64,000 bases of DNA from Algoriphagus sp. TR-M9. Its GTDB lineage: Bacteria; Bacteroidota; Bacteroidia; Cytophagales; Cyclobacteriaceae. The position numbers were made by a program, and so were the translations under genes. Positions 18,003 to 26,519 of this stretch are shown here, piece after piece (the stretch's first letter is position 1; the number at the start of each line of letters is the position of its first letter). The notes below the pieces were generated by a model, which saw only the letters and a list, made by a program, of their open reading frames with translations, had not been told where the DNA came from and ran no database searches. The stretch is from positions 4,088,501 through 4,152,500 of the forward strand of contig NZ_CP115160.1 in assembly GCF_027594545.1 (NCBI RefSeq), in the 5' to 3' direction.

Positions 18003-18851
18003 TTGAAGGTCATCCATACCGAGGCAGATTGGAACAAATACTGGCTTGATTGCATCAAAACCGACAAAAACATTGGATTAGTCCCTACCATGGGCGCATT
18101 ACATCAAGGTCATTTAGACCTGGTCAGACAGGCCAAATCCAGCACAGACATCGTCATCGCCTCCATCTTTGTCAATCCTACTCAGTTCAACAACCAAGAA
18201 GATTTCGATAATTATCCTATCACGCTAGAACAGGATCTGGAGAAACTGGAAAAGGAAAAAGTTGACTATGTATTTGTGCCAGATACGGATACCATGTACC
18301 CCAGCCAGCCTAAACTCAGTATTGATTTCGGAGAACTGGAACGCGTTTTGGAAGGTGCCTTTCGCCCGGGACATTTCAACGGAGTGGGAATTATCGTAGC
18401 TAAGCTTTTCAACATAATACGGCCCCACAAGGCTTTCTTTGGTCAAAAGGACCTGCAGCAAACCGGCATAATCAAACGACTGGTCAGTGACCTCTCCATC
18501 CCCGTCCAACTGGAAATAGTTCCCACCAGAAGGGAAAAGGACGGGCTGGCCATGTCTTCTAGAAATGTGCGCCTGTCACAGGAGGAAAGGCAGGCCTCAC
18601 TCTTATTATACAGCAGTCTGACAAAAGCCAAGGAGGAACTTTTGGCTAAGCAACCTTGGTTGAAGGTGCAGCAACAAATCCACCGCGATTTTGAGCAGGC
18701 TCCTTTGGCAAAGCTGGAATATTTCGAACTCATTCACCCTGAGAGCTTTGAAGGATATTCAGAATTTGATTTAAAGCAAAAATCATCCATTTGCGTAGCA
18801 GCTTACATTGGAAATGTCAGATTGATCGATAACCTTCCAATAATTCCTTAA
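18003..18851 (+). CDS. panC: Pantothenate synthetase
   Basis: Condenses pantoate and beta-alanine with ATP to make pantothenate (vitamin B5, CoA precursor). The 282-residue protein has the ATP-binding GLVPTMGALHQGHLDLV with HQGH at residues 34-37, the FVNPTQF substrate loop, the GxxRPGHFNGV segment and the KMSKS-like KDGLAMSSRNV. The start codon is TTG at 18003: the next ATG encodes the Met of the PTMGALH motif itself and cannot be the start. panD, which makes the other substrate beta-alanine, follows after 21 bp. Confidence 0.97.
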   Translation: MKVIHTEADWNKYWLDCIKTDKNIGLVPTMGALHQGHLDLVRQAKSSTDIVIASIFVNPTQFNNQEDFDNYPITLEQDLEKLEKEKVDYVFVPDTDTMYPSQPKLSIDFGELERVLEGAFRPGHFNGVGIIVAKLFNIIRPHKAFFGQKDLQQTGIIKRLVSDLSIPVQLEIVPTRREKDGLAMSSRNVRLSQEERQASLLLYSSLTKAKEELLAKQPWLKVQQQIHRDFEQAPLAKLEYFELIHPESFEGYSEFDLKQKSSICVAAYIGNVRLIDNLPIIP

Positions 18852-18868
18852 TTTTGCGGCAAAATTAA
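18848..18868. promoter_or_regulatory. 21-bp palindrome between panC and panD
   Basis: TTAATTTTGC, one G, then GCAAAATTAA: a perfect 10-1-10 inverted repeat that begins at the panC stop codon and ends 4 bp before the panD ATG. It contains TAATTTTG (18849-18856), a match to the -7 consensus. It may be an operator, a promoter-operator overlap, or an RNA hairpin that blocks panD initiation. Confidence 0.5.
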
Positions 18869-18872
18869 ACCA

Positions 18873-19220
18873 ATGCAAATCCAGGTACTGAAATCAAAGA
18901 TTCACCGGGTGAAAATCACTCAGGCAGAATTGCACTATGTAGGTTCGATCACGATCGATGAAGATCTGATGGATGCGGCGAATCTTATTGAAAATGAAAA
19001 AGTGCAAATCGTAAACATCAACAATGGTGAACGATTGGAAACTTACGTGATTACCGGGGAGCGTGGCACCGGACAGGTTTGTCTCAACGGCCCCGCAGCC
19101 AGAAAAGCCCAAGTCGGAGATATCGTCATCATCATTTCATACGCCGGAATGGAATTCGAAGAAGCCAAAAAACACAAACCTACCATCGTCTTCCCCGACG
19201 ATCAAAATAAACTGATTTGA
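18873..19220 (+). CDS. panD: Aspartate 1-decarboxylase (pyruvoyl-dependent proenzyme)
   Basis: Makes beta-alanine from aspartate for pantothenate synthesis. The 115-residue proenzyme contains YVGSIT, with Gly24-Ser25 as the self-cleavage site that gives the pyruvoyl group. [21 protein letters not shown] and the NGPAAR loop ([13 protein letters not shown]) are also typical. Length matches the family. It is expressed with panC, and its stop codon overlaps the TTG start of the next gene (TTGA). Confidence 0.97.
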   Translation: MQIQVLKSKIHRVKITQAELHYVGSITIDEDLMDAANLIENEKVQIVNINNGERLETYVITGERGTGQVCLNGPAARKAQVGDIVIIISYAGMEFEEAKKHKPTIVFPDDQNKLI

Positions 19221-20224
19221 TCAATTCTAAGCGCATCAAACAAATCATCCAGATCCTGCTCTCCTTTGGGATAGCGGTCTGGATTTTTTGGTTTTTGTAT
19301 CGCGATATAGAACTAGAAACCCTGATTGCTCAGGTCAAAGCGAGTAACTGGGCCTGGATTATCGGCTCATTAACTATTTCACTGTTCGGGTATTGGATTC
19401 GGGGATGGAGATGGACGCTGCTGATCAACTCAGAAGAAGGGGAAAAAGTAACCCCCACACGTTCATATCACGCAGTGATGGTGGGATACCTCGTCAATAT
19501 GCTGGTGCCCAGAGCTGGAGAAGTAGCCAGATGCGGGGTACTGACCCGGACCAATGGCATTTCCCTGGGCCACCTGCTGGGTACGGTGATTTTAGAACGC
19601 AGCATTGACCTGCTCTTTCTGATAGGCACTATTCTGCTGGCCTTTACCGTGGAGCAAGATCTATTCTTATCCTTAGCCGGGCAGCTGGTTGATTTTTCAT
19701 CCTTAGGTGAGAGCCTACTGTCAAACCTCCCGTTTGTGGTCACATTTGCAGCTATTATCCTACTGGCGATCTGGATGATCTTCAGAAGGTATAAAGACCA
19801 CGGGTTGGTCAATAAAATCCAACATTTTTTCAGAGAGATCCTCTCCGGACTGAAAAGAATAGGGCAACTGAATAATCCTGTTGGATTCTGGACCAGCTCC
19901 ACACTTCTCTGGATTATTTACTTTTTGACCATGTACACGGTTTCCTTGGGAATCCAAAGCACTGCCAATTTGTCCTCTGGAGAAGTCCTTCTAGTCATGG
20001 TAATGGGTAGTATTGGCATGGTGGCGCCTGTTCAGGGTGGTATTGGCACCTTCCATGCCCTGGTGGCTTTCATTTTGATACAGCTGGGCATATCCGAAGT
20101 AGATGGTAAAATTTTCGCAGCTATTATCCACGGCACCCAGGTAATACTCGTCATTGTGATGGGACTGATCAGCTGGATTATAATGTTGAAAACTCCTAAG
20201 TGGAAACAACCCGAAACTTCGTAA
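19217..20224 (+). CDS. Lysylphosphatidylglycerol synthase TM region/UPF0104 family membrane protein
   Basis: A 335-residue protein with about eight hydrophobic segments and the UPF0104 signatures RGWRWTLLI near residue 65, [31 protein letters not shown] and [16 protein letters not shown]. It corresponds to the membrane part of MprF without the cytoplasmic aminoacyl-transferase domain. Stand-alone members are widespread; suggested roles in lipid flipping or transport are unproven. Translation starts at a TTG that overlaps the panD stop by four bases, so translational coupling to panD is likely, although a functional link to CoA synthesis is not evident. Confidence 0.85.
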   Translation: MINSKRIKQIIQILLSFGIAVWIFWFLYRDIELETLIAQVKASNWAWIIGSLTISLFGYWIRGWRWTLLINSEEGEKVTPTRSYHAVMVGYLVNMLVPRAGEVARCGVLTRTNGISLGHLLGTVILERSIDLLFLIGTILLAFTVEQDLFLSLAGQLVDFSSLGESLLSNLPFVVTFAAIILLAIWMIFRRYKDHGLVNKIQHFFREILSGLKRIGQLNNPVGFWTSSTLLWIIYFLTMYTVSLGIQSTANLSSGEVLLVMVMGSIGMVAPVQGGIGTFHALVAFILIQLGISEVDGKIFAAIIHGTQVILVIVMGLISWIIMLKTPKWKQPETS

Positions 20225-20255
20225 GTTCGTACTCACAATTGCAAACATTAAGACC

Positions 20256-20945
20256 ATGATATTAATACTAATCGTTGTTGTTTTTGCCATCGCAGGTTTT
20301 GCGGTCAGCAGAACATTAAAAAGCAAATTCAAGAAATATTCGCAAACTGCACTTCAGGCCAATCTCTCTGGAGCAGAGATCGCTAAGCTTATGCTCGCAG
20401 ATAATAATATCTCCGACGTACAAGTCCTATCTGTGGAAGGACAACTCACGGATCATTATAACCCTGCAAACCGGACCGTAAACCTAAGCCCAGATGTGTT
20501 TTATGGAAGAAATGCCGCAGCAGCAGCAGTAGCTTCTCACGAGTGTGGCCACGCCGTACAGCATGCCACTTCTTACACTTGGCTAAATCTAAGATCCACC
20601 CTTGTTCCTATTCAAAACAGCGCGAGCAAGATTTTGAATATCGTCTTGATTGCATCTCTTTTCGGGGGCTTTGCGCTGGGACTACCTTACGAATGGGTAG
20701 GTTTTATAGTAGTAGGTGCATACAGTGTGATGACCTTATTCACTATCGTAACTTTGCCGGTAGAGTTTGATGCCAGCAGAAGAGCTTTGGCATGGGTCAA
20801 AACCAGAAACATTGTAACCCCTGAAGAATATGGCATGTCAAAAGACGCCTTGAAATGGGCAGCCATGACTTATGTGGTAGCAGCTCTTGCCTCCATGGCC
20901 ACCTTGGCCTATTACATCTTTATCTTTTTTGGAAATAGAGATTGA
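20256..20945 (+). CDS. Zinc metallopeptidase, YugP-like (Zn_peptidase_2)
   Basis: The 229-residue membrane protein starts with one transmembrane helix, then has NPANRTVNLSPDVFYGR, followed by the zinc site SHECGHAVQH near residue 94 (HExxH). FDASRRALAW lies between the C-terminal membrane helices. This is the complete YugP family pattern. Such enzymes are presumed membrane-associated peptidases with unknown substrate. It follows the UPF0104 gene by 31 bp and is closed by a strong terminator, so it is probably the last gene of the panC transcript. Confidence 0.9.
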   Translation: MILILIVVVFAIAGFAVSRTLKSKFKKYSQTALQANLSGAEIAKLMLADNNISDVQVLSVEGQLTDHYNPANRTVNLSPDVFYGRNAAAAAVASHECGHAVQHATSYTWLNLRSTLVPIQNSASKILNIVLIASLFGGFALGLPYEWVGFIVVGAYSVMTLFTIVTLPVEFDASRRALAWVKTRNIVTPEEYGMSKDALKWAAMTYVVAALASMATLAYYIFIFFGNRD

Positions 20946-20966
20946 TCCAAATCAAATAAGAATTAT

Positions 20967-21001
20967 AGAAGAGGGGCGATGATTGCCCCTCTTCTTTTTT
21001 T
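20967..21001 (+). terminator. Rho-independent terminator after the zinc peptidase gene
   Basis: Stem GAAGAGGGGC (20968-20977) with GCCCCTCTTC (20985-20994), 7-nt loop, followed by at least six T. It lies immediately upstream of the acyl-CoA dehydrogenase gene and rules out the in-frame upstream start at 20983 for that gene. Confidence 0.92.
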
Positions 21002-21042
21002 GGCATATATTCCTAGCTTTAGGTAAACCCAAATTGAATATT

Positions 21043-22182
21043 ATGCAATTCCAACTGACCGAAGAACAACAGGCAGTACAAGAAGCAGCTAGAGATTTCG
21101 CCAGAAATGAACTGCTTCCAGGTGTCATTGAAAGAGATATAGAGTCCAGATTTCCTACGGAAGAAATCAAGAAAATGGGCGAACTCGGATTTATGGGCAT
21201 GATGGTAGATCCCAAATACAGTGGTGGTGGAATGGATACTGTTTCTTACGTCATAGCGATGGAGGAACTCTCCAAGATAGATGCTTCTGCATCCGTGGTC
21301 ATGTCCGTCAATAACTCCCTGGTCTGCTGGGGCATGGAAAAATACGCTTCGGAAGCCCAGAAGGAAAAATATCTAAAACCTCTGGCCTCCGGGCAAAAAC
21401 TTGGAGCTTTTGCGCTATCAGAACCAGAAGCCGGCTCTGATGCCACTTCCCAAAAAACAGAAGCAAGACTTGAAGGTGACCATTACATTTTGAACGGCAC
21501 CAAAAACTGGATCACCAACGGTTCCAAAGCCGATACCTACCTTGTCTTTGCGCAAACAGACCGAGCTCTTGGTCATAAGGGAATTTCGGTATTTATAGTA
21601 GAAAAAGGATGGGAAGGATTTACCGCAGGACACAAAGAGGACAAACTAGGAATCCGCGCATCTGATACCACTTCCTTGATGTTTTCAGATGTCAGAGTTC
21701 CAGCAGAAAACAGAATTGGAGAGGAGGGTTTTGGATTCAAGTATGCCATGGAAACCCTAAATGGGGGGAGGATTGGAATTGCCGCCCAGGCTTTGGGCAT
21801 TGCAGCTGGTGCTTATGACTTTGCGCTAGCCTATTCACAGCAAAGAAAAACCTTTGGTAAAACAATCTCCCAGCATCAGGCAATTCAGTTTAAATTAGCA
21901 GATATGGCTACGAATATTGAAGCCGCCAGACTATTGGTCTACAAGGCTGCATGGCTTAAAGATCAAGGTCAGGACTACACCCAGGCGTCTGCTATGGCAA
22001 AACTATACGCCTCCCAGGTAGCTATGGATGTAAGTATAGAAGCTGTCCAAATTCACGGAGGTTACGGATATGTGCGGGAATACCATGTGGAGCGCCTGCT
22101 ACGGGATGCCAAAATCACACAGATATATGAAGGTACCTCAGAGATTCAAAAAATAGTGATATCCAGAGGGATCCTAAAGTAA
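21043..22182 (+). CDS. Acyl-CoA dehydrogenase (short/medium chain type)
   Basis: FAD enzyme for the first oxidation step of acyl-CoA degradation (fatty or branched-chain acids). From ATG 21043 (MQFQLTEEQQ) the length is 379 residues. Visible motifs are AFALSEPEAGSDATSQKT (FAD/substrate loop), the WITNGSKAD segment, RQKTFGK-like QQRKTFGKTIS, and the catalytic-base region QIHGGYGYVREYHVERLLRDAKITQIYEGTSEIQ, with Glu in YEGTSE. These fit a butyryl-CoA or related short-chain enzyme, but chain length is not decidable. The reading frame runs on upstream through a terminator hairpin, so the longer start is wrong. Confidence 0.95.
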   Translation: MQFQLTEEQQAVQEAARDFARNELLPGVIERDIESRFPTEEIKKMGELGFMGMMVDPKYSGGGMDTVSYVIAMEELSKIDASASVVMSVNNSLVCWGMEKYASEAQKEKYLKPLASGQKLGAFALSEPEAGSDATSQKTEARLEGDHYILNGTKNWITNGSKADTYLVFAQTDRALGHKGISVFIVEKGWEGFTAGHKEDKLGIRASDTTSLMFSDVRVPAENRIGEEGFGFKYAMETLNGGRIGIAAQALGIAAGAYDFALAYSQQRKTFGKTISQHQAIQFKLADMATNIEAARLLVYKAAWLKDQGQDYTQASAMAKLYASQVAMDVSIEAVQIHGGYGYVREYHVERLLRDAKITQIYEGTSEIQKIVISRGILK

Positions 22183-22268
22183 TCTTCGCACCCTATACTT
22201 TCAGGATAAGTTTAAAGAAAAATCTGCCTTTTTTAAATTTTTTAACACCGTCTACAGAAAATTCATGT

Positions 22269-22295
22269 TTGGCAGTTAGAAAAGTTATATTTTTG
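22269..22295 (+). promoter_or_regulatory. Promoter of the AraC-type regulator gene
   Basis: TTG at 22269-22271 and TATTTTTG at 22288-22295 with 16 bp between them fit the Bacteroidota promoter; the ATG follows 26 bp later. Confidence 0.5.
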
Positions 22296-22321
22296 CAGTT
22301 CTAATATTATTCTACTTATTC

Positions 22322-23248
22322 ATGGAATATTACAACAAGGTCATAGAATCAGTCAATGTCAGGTTCATTCGTGGAAATAATTTTCATGTAGAAAAGCCTG
22401 TTACCATCAGTGACTATTCTGAATCGGACAATACACTCATTCTATTGCACCATGGCACTATCAAATTTGGTGAGGATCAAGAATTGCTCAATGAAGGAGA
22501 AGTACTTTTCCTTCCTGCTGAGCAGAAAACCAAATTGACCATAGGTGGCAGCCCAAAGAAAACTGAGCTCGATAAAGAACAATTTCAGGAGAACAAGAAG
22601 AAGTATCTACAAAGCATCAGCTTTAGAGATATTAAAAACACAGAGGATGATTGCCTCTCCATCGTAGGCTTTGAATCCAAGGTATTTGATGTGGTTAATT
22701 TCTTCAACTCCCTGGATATACCTCCCTTCATCATTCGCTTTAATGATCGGCTTGCGACCATTATAGAAGATCTAATGAAGGAAGTGGAAGTGAGCAATGT
22801 AGGAAAAGAGAGAGCTCTGCGATCCCATACCGAGCTGCTGGTGATAGAACTGCTGCGGCATATTCTGAAAAACCGTCTGTTCCTAGAGGAGCTTTCTACC
22901 AATGCCACTTACTTCAAGGATCCTAGATTGATCGACCTGTTCAATTACATCAAAACCAATCTGGGCGGTGATCTGTCCAACAAGGTACTCGCTAAGGTGG
23001 CCAATGTATCAGAAGATTATGTGGGGCAATATTTCAAAATGCTCACTGGCATCAATCCACAGGACTATATAGAATACCAAAGAATGGAAGCTGCTGTAGA
23101 ACTACTACGGACTACCAAAAAATCCATTAGAGATATAGGCAAAGAAGTGGGCTACAAAGATACCGCATATTTCTGCCGCAGATTCAAGATGATGTATGGT
23201 GTCCCTGCCGGGAAAATGAGAAGAAGGGAATCTTTAATTAACGTTTAA
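22322..23248 (+). CDS. AraC family transcriptional regulator
   Basis: A 308-residue protein. The C-terminal third is an AraC/XylS double helix-turn-helix: ANVSEDYVGQYFKMLTGINP with YIEYQRMEAAVELL, then SIRDIGKEVGYKDTAYFCRRFK. The N-terminal 90 residues resemble a cupin-like sensor (LILLHHGTIKFGEDQELLNEGEVLFLP), and the middle helical part may dimerise. The ligand is unknown. Its stop overlaps the convergent PcrB-like gene by 15 bp, and a terminator for it lies inside that gene. Confidence 0.92.
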   Translation: MEYYNKVIESVNVRFIRGNNFHVEKPVTISDYSESDNTLILLHHGTIKFGEDQELLNEGEVLFLPAEQKTKLTIGGSPKKTELDKEQFQENKKKYLQSISFRDIKNTEDDCLSIVGFESKVFDVVNFFNSLDIPPFIIRFNDRLATIIEDLMKEVEVSNVGKERALRSHTELLVIELLRHILKNRLFLEELSTNATYFKDPRLIDLFNYIKTNLGGDLSNKVLAKVANVSEDYVGQYFKMLTGINPQDYIEYQRMEAAVELLRTTKKSIRDIGKEVGYKDTAYFCRRFKMMYGVPAGKMRRRESLINV

Positions 23249-24013
23249 AGACGCATTCCTAAAAGACTTACATGCTAAGACCTCGGCCAAAAAACCGGGG
23301 TCTTTTTCTATGGCATTGCCCACTACTATGAGATCAGCTCCTGCATAAAACGCGCGGTTGGCTTTGTCCACAGTATCTATCCCTCCTCCTACTATCAAAG
23401 GGGCATCTATGGCAGATTTCACTTGGGAAATCACCTGCTGAGCTACCGGAATACTGGCTCCACTACCTGCTTCCAGATAGCAATAGTCCATACCCAAAAA
23501 CTTGCCAGCCAGGGCTGTAGCTTCTACAAAATCTGGAGCTGTGTTTGACAAGGGGGTAGTTTGACTGACATTCTGCACGCTGGTTTGATCTTGGTCGTTG
23601 ACGAGTAAATAAGCTGTCGGCAAAACCTCAATATCCATTTGATTGATCCTGGGAGCAGCCTGGACTTGCTGACCAATCAGGTATTCCGGGTTTCTACCGC
23701 TGAGCAATGAAAGGAAAAGTATCCCATCTGCCTGTTCATCGACCTGAAAACTAGAACCGGGAAAAAGCACCACCGGAATATCCCCAGATATGCTCTTGAC
23801 CTTTCGGACCACCTCTACAAAGTTATCCCGACCCAGCTGGCTACCGCCCACAAAAATCAAATCCAGGTCAGACTCTGCTACCCAATCAAAGGTATCCTGA
23901 AATGCCTTCAGACATGCTATTTTATCGGGATCTATAAGCCAGGCCAGGCCCTTTCTTTGAGCGCTGTGCAGCTTTTGGAGGATTTTACTTATCCGATTCT
24001 TCGACTTGAGCAT
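23234..24013 (-). CDS. Geranylgeranylglyceryl/heptaprenylglyceryl phosphate synthase (PcrB/GGGPS family)
   Basis: Joins a polyprenyl diphosphate to sn-glycerol-1-phosphate, the archaeal-type ether-lipid step. The TIM-barrel protein has LAWLIDPDKI near the start, the VGGSQLG strand, PVVLFPGSS, the conserved YLEAGSGASIPV and the phosphate-binding GGGIDTVDKAN plus ADLIVVGNAIEKD. From ATG 24013 it is 259 residues; the frame reaches further up but overlaps the upstream gene. Bacteroidota members are long-chain GGGP synthases; the prenyl chain length here cannot be fixed by eye. It is the last gene of a three-gene operon with two small membrane proteins. Confidence 0.9.
   Translation of the reverse strand: MLKSKNRISKILQKLHSAQRKGLAWLIDPDKIACLKAFQDTFDWVAESDLDLIFVGGSQLGRDNFVEVVRKVKSISGDIPVVLFPGSSFQVDEQADGILFLSLLSGRNPEYLIGQQVQAAPRINQMDIEVLPTAYLLVNDQDQTSVQNVSQTTPLSNTAPDFVEATALAGKFLGMDYCYLEAGSGASIPVAQQVISQVKSAIDAPLIVGGGIDTVDKANRAFYAGADLIVVGNAIEKDPGFLAEVLACKSFRNASLNVN
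23277..23307 (+). terminator. Terminator of the AraC gene, embedded in the convergent PcrB-like gene
   Basis: AAGACCTCGG (23277-23286) pairs with CCGGGGTCTT (23295-23304) with one G-U pair, loop CCAAAAAA, then TTT and C. It is oriented for the plus-strand regulator, although it encodes C-terminal residues of the minus-strand enzyme. Confidence 0.7.
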
Positions 24014-24368
24014 CTTCTGTTTCAGGATTAAACAGATTAGGGAGAAACTTCTCTTTGGCAAGTGCCAGACCCAAAATCAGCAGGCGCTGTCTGAGGGACG
24101 GCCAAATCGAAGATTTAGATTCCTGGGTGAGCTTTCGCTCTATCTCCTCACTCAGCAATCCTTCCCTGGCGAGCACCTCCATTGCTTTCTCTGTAGATCG
24201 GTTTTTTCGCTTTTTCCTAGACTGTATGATCGCAAAAGCAATCAAGCCCCCAGCAAGAGCTATCCCCCCTACTTTGACCCAATCTGCAGACTCAGCTTTG
24301 ACCAGTTCAAGCTGCCTGGCAAAGGTTTCTTGCAGTTCTACTTCCTTTTTTTTGAGGTCTTTACTCAT
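23985..24368 (-). CDS. Small membrane protein, function unknown (YtxH-like layout)
   Basis: A 127-residue protein with an N-terminal charged helix (MSKDLKKKEVELQETFARQL), one transmembrane segment near residues 33-50 (VGGIALAGGLIAFAIIQ) followed by a basic stretch RKKRKNR, and an acidic tail. I do not recognise a named family. It overlaps the holin-like gene by 8 bp and the synthase gene by 29 bp, a tight operon. The order holin-like protein, single-helix protein and lipid enzyme suggests a role at the membrane, but there is no direct evidence of function. Confidence 0.75.
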   Translation of the reverse strand: MSKDLKKKEVELQETFARQLELVKAESADWVKVGGIALAGGLIAFAIIQSRKKRKNRSTEKAMEVLAREGLLSEEIERKLTQESKSSIWPSLRQRLLILGLALAKEKFLPNLFNPETEDAQVEESDK

Positions 24369-24723
24369 TGTTGTTCTTTTTAAAAAACTTCACCGTAAAT
24401 ATGAAATTACTCAAGGTGTCACTGGTCTTTTTCTGAAGAGATTTATTCTCACGGGTGATTAACAAAAAGCATAGCAATAAGAAATAAATCAATCCTACGA
24501 TCACAAAACCAAGGTATGGGGATTCAAGTTGCTGGCTAATATAAAATGCCAAAGCCAGACTCATGAATAGTAACACCAACAATAGACAGCCTCCCATCAA
24601 GATGAGGACAAGAATCCTGGACAAGACTTTAATGAATTCCTCCTGAACCTCCTGTTTGACTATATCTACCTTGGTCTCTACCAGGCCTTTTAATGTCTGA
24701 ATTAGATCTCCGATTTTAAACAT
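24361..24723 (-). CDS. Phage-holin-family (superfamily III-like) membrane protein
   Basis: From ATG 24723 the product is about 120 residues: an amphipathic helix (GLVETKVDIVKQEVQEEF), two strong transmembrane helices (VLILMGGCLLLVLLFMSLALAFYI and LGFVIVGLIYFLLLCFLLI), and a basic tail. This is the layout of the chromosomal holin superfamily III (PF07332-like) proteins found in most Bacteroidota, where they are housekeeping and not prophage genes. No other phage gene is near. It heads the operon with the small membrane protein and the PcrB-like synthase. A TTG start six bases upstream is possible but unlikely. Confidence 0.75.
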   Translation of the reverse strand: MFKIGDLIQTLKGLVETKVDIVKQEVQEEFIKVLSRILVLILMGGCLLLVLLFMSLALAFYISQQLESPYLGFVIVGLIYFLLLCFLLITRENKSLQKKTSDTLSNFIFTVKFFKKNNNE

Positions 24724-24795
24724 GCTCAAAAATTTGAAAGGTGTTTACCCCATTTAATACTCCACAATATACTCGAATTGATAAAAGCAAAAAAA

Positions 24796-25395
24796 TCAAG
24801 CAATCAGCTCATCTTCCTGCTCCAGATAGAAGGTATAGCGCAAAACCAGTTCCAATGCAAAGGCAATGGCCTCATTAATAGTGAATTGCTGGCAAAGTGA
24901 CTGATCTATCTCCTCTAATCGGGAGTAATAAGCCGTAGCAAGCGGAATAGCCATATCAGAATTAATTCGCTTGGTCGTACTTAAAAACGCATCTGATTTC
25001 TCTGATTTGAGCACCTTGCAGATAATGAGGTCTTTTTTGCCGTATTTGGTTCTTCTGGCAGAAGCGGAAAACAATCTACAGATCAATCCCCTTTTGCTGT
25101 GATTGCCACAAAAACCCTTTGCCCCGTCCAAAGAAGTAGGCCTATAGACCACGCAGGAAGCACCCTCTTCCAACTGCTCAATTTCCGCTAAAGTAGCTTC
25201 AGCCAGACCTTTTTGCTGAAGGTCAAAAGCCAAAGGAAGAAACTCCAAAGGATTAGCTGGTACTTTGGGATTGGCGCAGCAAAAGCCACATCCAGTAACA
25301 CAAGCTAAACCGCTCTCAGTGACAAACTGTTTTGTCTCTGACTCAAGCTCTCCGAATATTTCCAGTGTAGCCCGAGATTTTGCTGCAAGATCCAT
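24796..25395 (-). CDS. YkgJ-family cysteine-cluster protein
   Basis: About 199 residues with the cysteine pattern of the YkgJ family (PF03692): CVTGCGFCC near residue 35, then CVVYRP, GFCGNHSKRGLICRLF and a later CKVLKS. The cysteines probably bind an iron-sulphur cluster or zinc; family function is not established. The ATG at 25395 (MDLAAKSR) is preferred to a TTG at 25416 because a TACTTTTG box at 25414-25421 covers the TTG. Confidence 0.85.
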   Translation of the reverse strand: MDLAAKSRATLEIFGELESETKQFVTESGLACVTGCGFCCANPKVPANPLEFLPLAFDLQQKGLAEATLAEIEQLEEGASCVVYRPTSLDGAKGFCGNHSKRGLICRLFSASARRTKYGKKDLIICKVLKSEKSDAFLSTTKRINSDMAIPLATAYYSRLEEIDQSLCQQFTINEAIAFALELVLRYTFYLEQEDELIA

Positions 25396-25413
25396 CGTAT
25401 GAATTATAGTCCG

Positions 25414-25421
25414 CAAAAGTA
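25414..25421 (-). promoter_or_regulatory. -7 box of the ykgJ-like gene
   Basis: TACTTTTG on the minus strand, 19-26 bp upstream of the ATG at 25395, matches TAnnTTTG and helps to fix the start codon. Confidence 0.45.
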
Positions 25422-25567
25422 CGCCAGTCTACTCCATTTGATGCCCTTTGCAAATATTTTTTTTACATTGAGCTTCAGTGCATTGCGATCTCAGCATTCG
25501 GATTTTGGGCTAATCTGTGTCCAATTACAATCAGAGATCGTTTTCTTAGAATAAACAACAAAAGCTT

Positions 25568-26290
25568 ATGAGCAATATTGAAGATAAAAGTGCCGAGGAT
25601 AAAATCCTTCAGGCATTTAAGGATAGGGATTGGAGCGAAATCAAAAGTGATGACTCTTGGGCAATTTTTAAAATCATGTCTGAGTTTGTGGAAGGCTTTG
25701 AAAAACTGGCCAAAATTGGCCCCTGTGTGTCCATTTTTGGATCGGCCAGAACCAAGCGAGATCACGAGCACTACAAAACAGCGGAGGAAATCGCCGCCAA
25801 ACTGGTCAGGCATGGTTACGGTGTAATCACAGGTGGTGGCCCCGGAATCATGGAAGCTGGAAATAAAGGAGCCCACTCAGAGGGAGGAAAATCAGTGGGT
25901 TTAAATATAGTCCTACCCTTCGAACAGTTTAACAATATCTATATCGACCGCGACAAGCTACTGACCTTCGATTACTTCTATGTCAGAAAAGTCATGTTTG
26001 TCAAATACTCCCAGGGATTTGTAGTCTTGCCTGGAGGGTTCGGTACCATGGACGAACTTTTTGAAGCACTTACACTCATCCAAACCGGCAAAATAGGCAA
26101 ATTCCCCATCGTCCTGGTGGGCAAGGACTATTGGTCGGGTTTAGTAGACTGGATTAGATCTACACTGCTGAGCCATCAATATATCAATGAGGAGGATTTA
26201 TCCTTATTTTCCGTAGTAGATACTGCTACTGAGGCAGTCAAGGTCATAGACGACTTTTACAGCAAGTATTTACTTAGTCCTAACTTCTAG
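25568..26290 (+). CDS. LOG family protein (TIGR00730, Rossmann fold)
   Basis: A 240-residue protein with the nucleotide-binding ITGGGPGIMEAGNKGA and the LOG signature VVLPGGFGTMDELFEALTLIQTGK (PGGxGTxxE). Family members cleave the ribose from nucleoside monophosphates (cytokinin-activating or AMP/CMP nucleosidase-like). An N-terminal helical extension of about 50 residues precedes the fold. Bacterial LOG proteins are usually monocistronic, as here; the physiological substrate is not evident. Confidence 0.93.
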   Translation: MSNIEDKSAEDKILQAFKDRDWSEIKSDDSWAIFKIMSEFVEGFEKLAKIGPCVSIFGSARTKRDHEHYKTAEEIAAKLVRHGYGVITGGGPGIMEAGNKGAHSEGGKSVGLNIVLPFEQFNNIYIDRDKLLTFDYFYVRKVMFVKYSQGFVVLPGGFGTMDELFEALTLIQTGKIGKFPIVLVGKDYWSGLVDWIRSTLLSHQYINEEDLSLFSVVDTATEAVKVIDDFYSKYLLSPNF

Positions 26291-26472
26291 TCTTTTCTTT
26301 TAGAACACAGGGATCTAAAGCCTCCAGCTGGTAGAATCCATCAGGCTACAAAACAGGTCGGGAAAGGTTATAACTATTGAAAGCTAAATTTTAATCAGAT
26401 GAAATCAAGCATGACCCGAAGCGACACACAGAGGGATGATTATAATTCATGCGAAGATTCCATCCCGTTTCC

Positions 26473-26498
26473 TTCGTCACGGGACAGGTTGTGACGAA
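26473..26498. promoter_or_regulatory. Inverted repeat upstream of a lipoprotein gene
   Basis: TTCGTCAC (26473-26480) and GTGACGAA (26491-26498) form a perfect 8-10-8 dyad ending 21 bp before the ATG at 26520. It may be an operator or a leader hairpin. Confidence 0.4.
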
Positions 26499-26519
26499 TA
26501 AAAATCAAATTATAAACAC

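Noticed and set aside
20983..21042. An earlier start for the acyl-CoA dehydrogenase
   Set aside because: It lies within the terminator hairpin of the upstream gene and adds no conserved residues.
24361..24723. Prophage remnant suggested by the holin-like protein
   Set aside because: Chromosomal holin superfamily III genes are general in Bacteroidota; no other phage gene is nearby.
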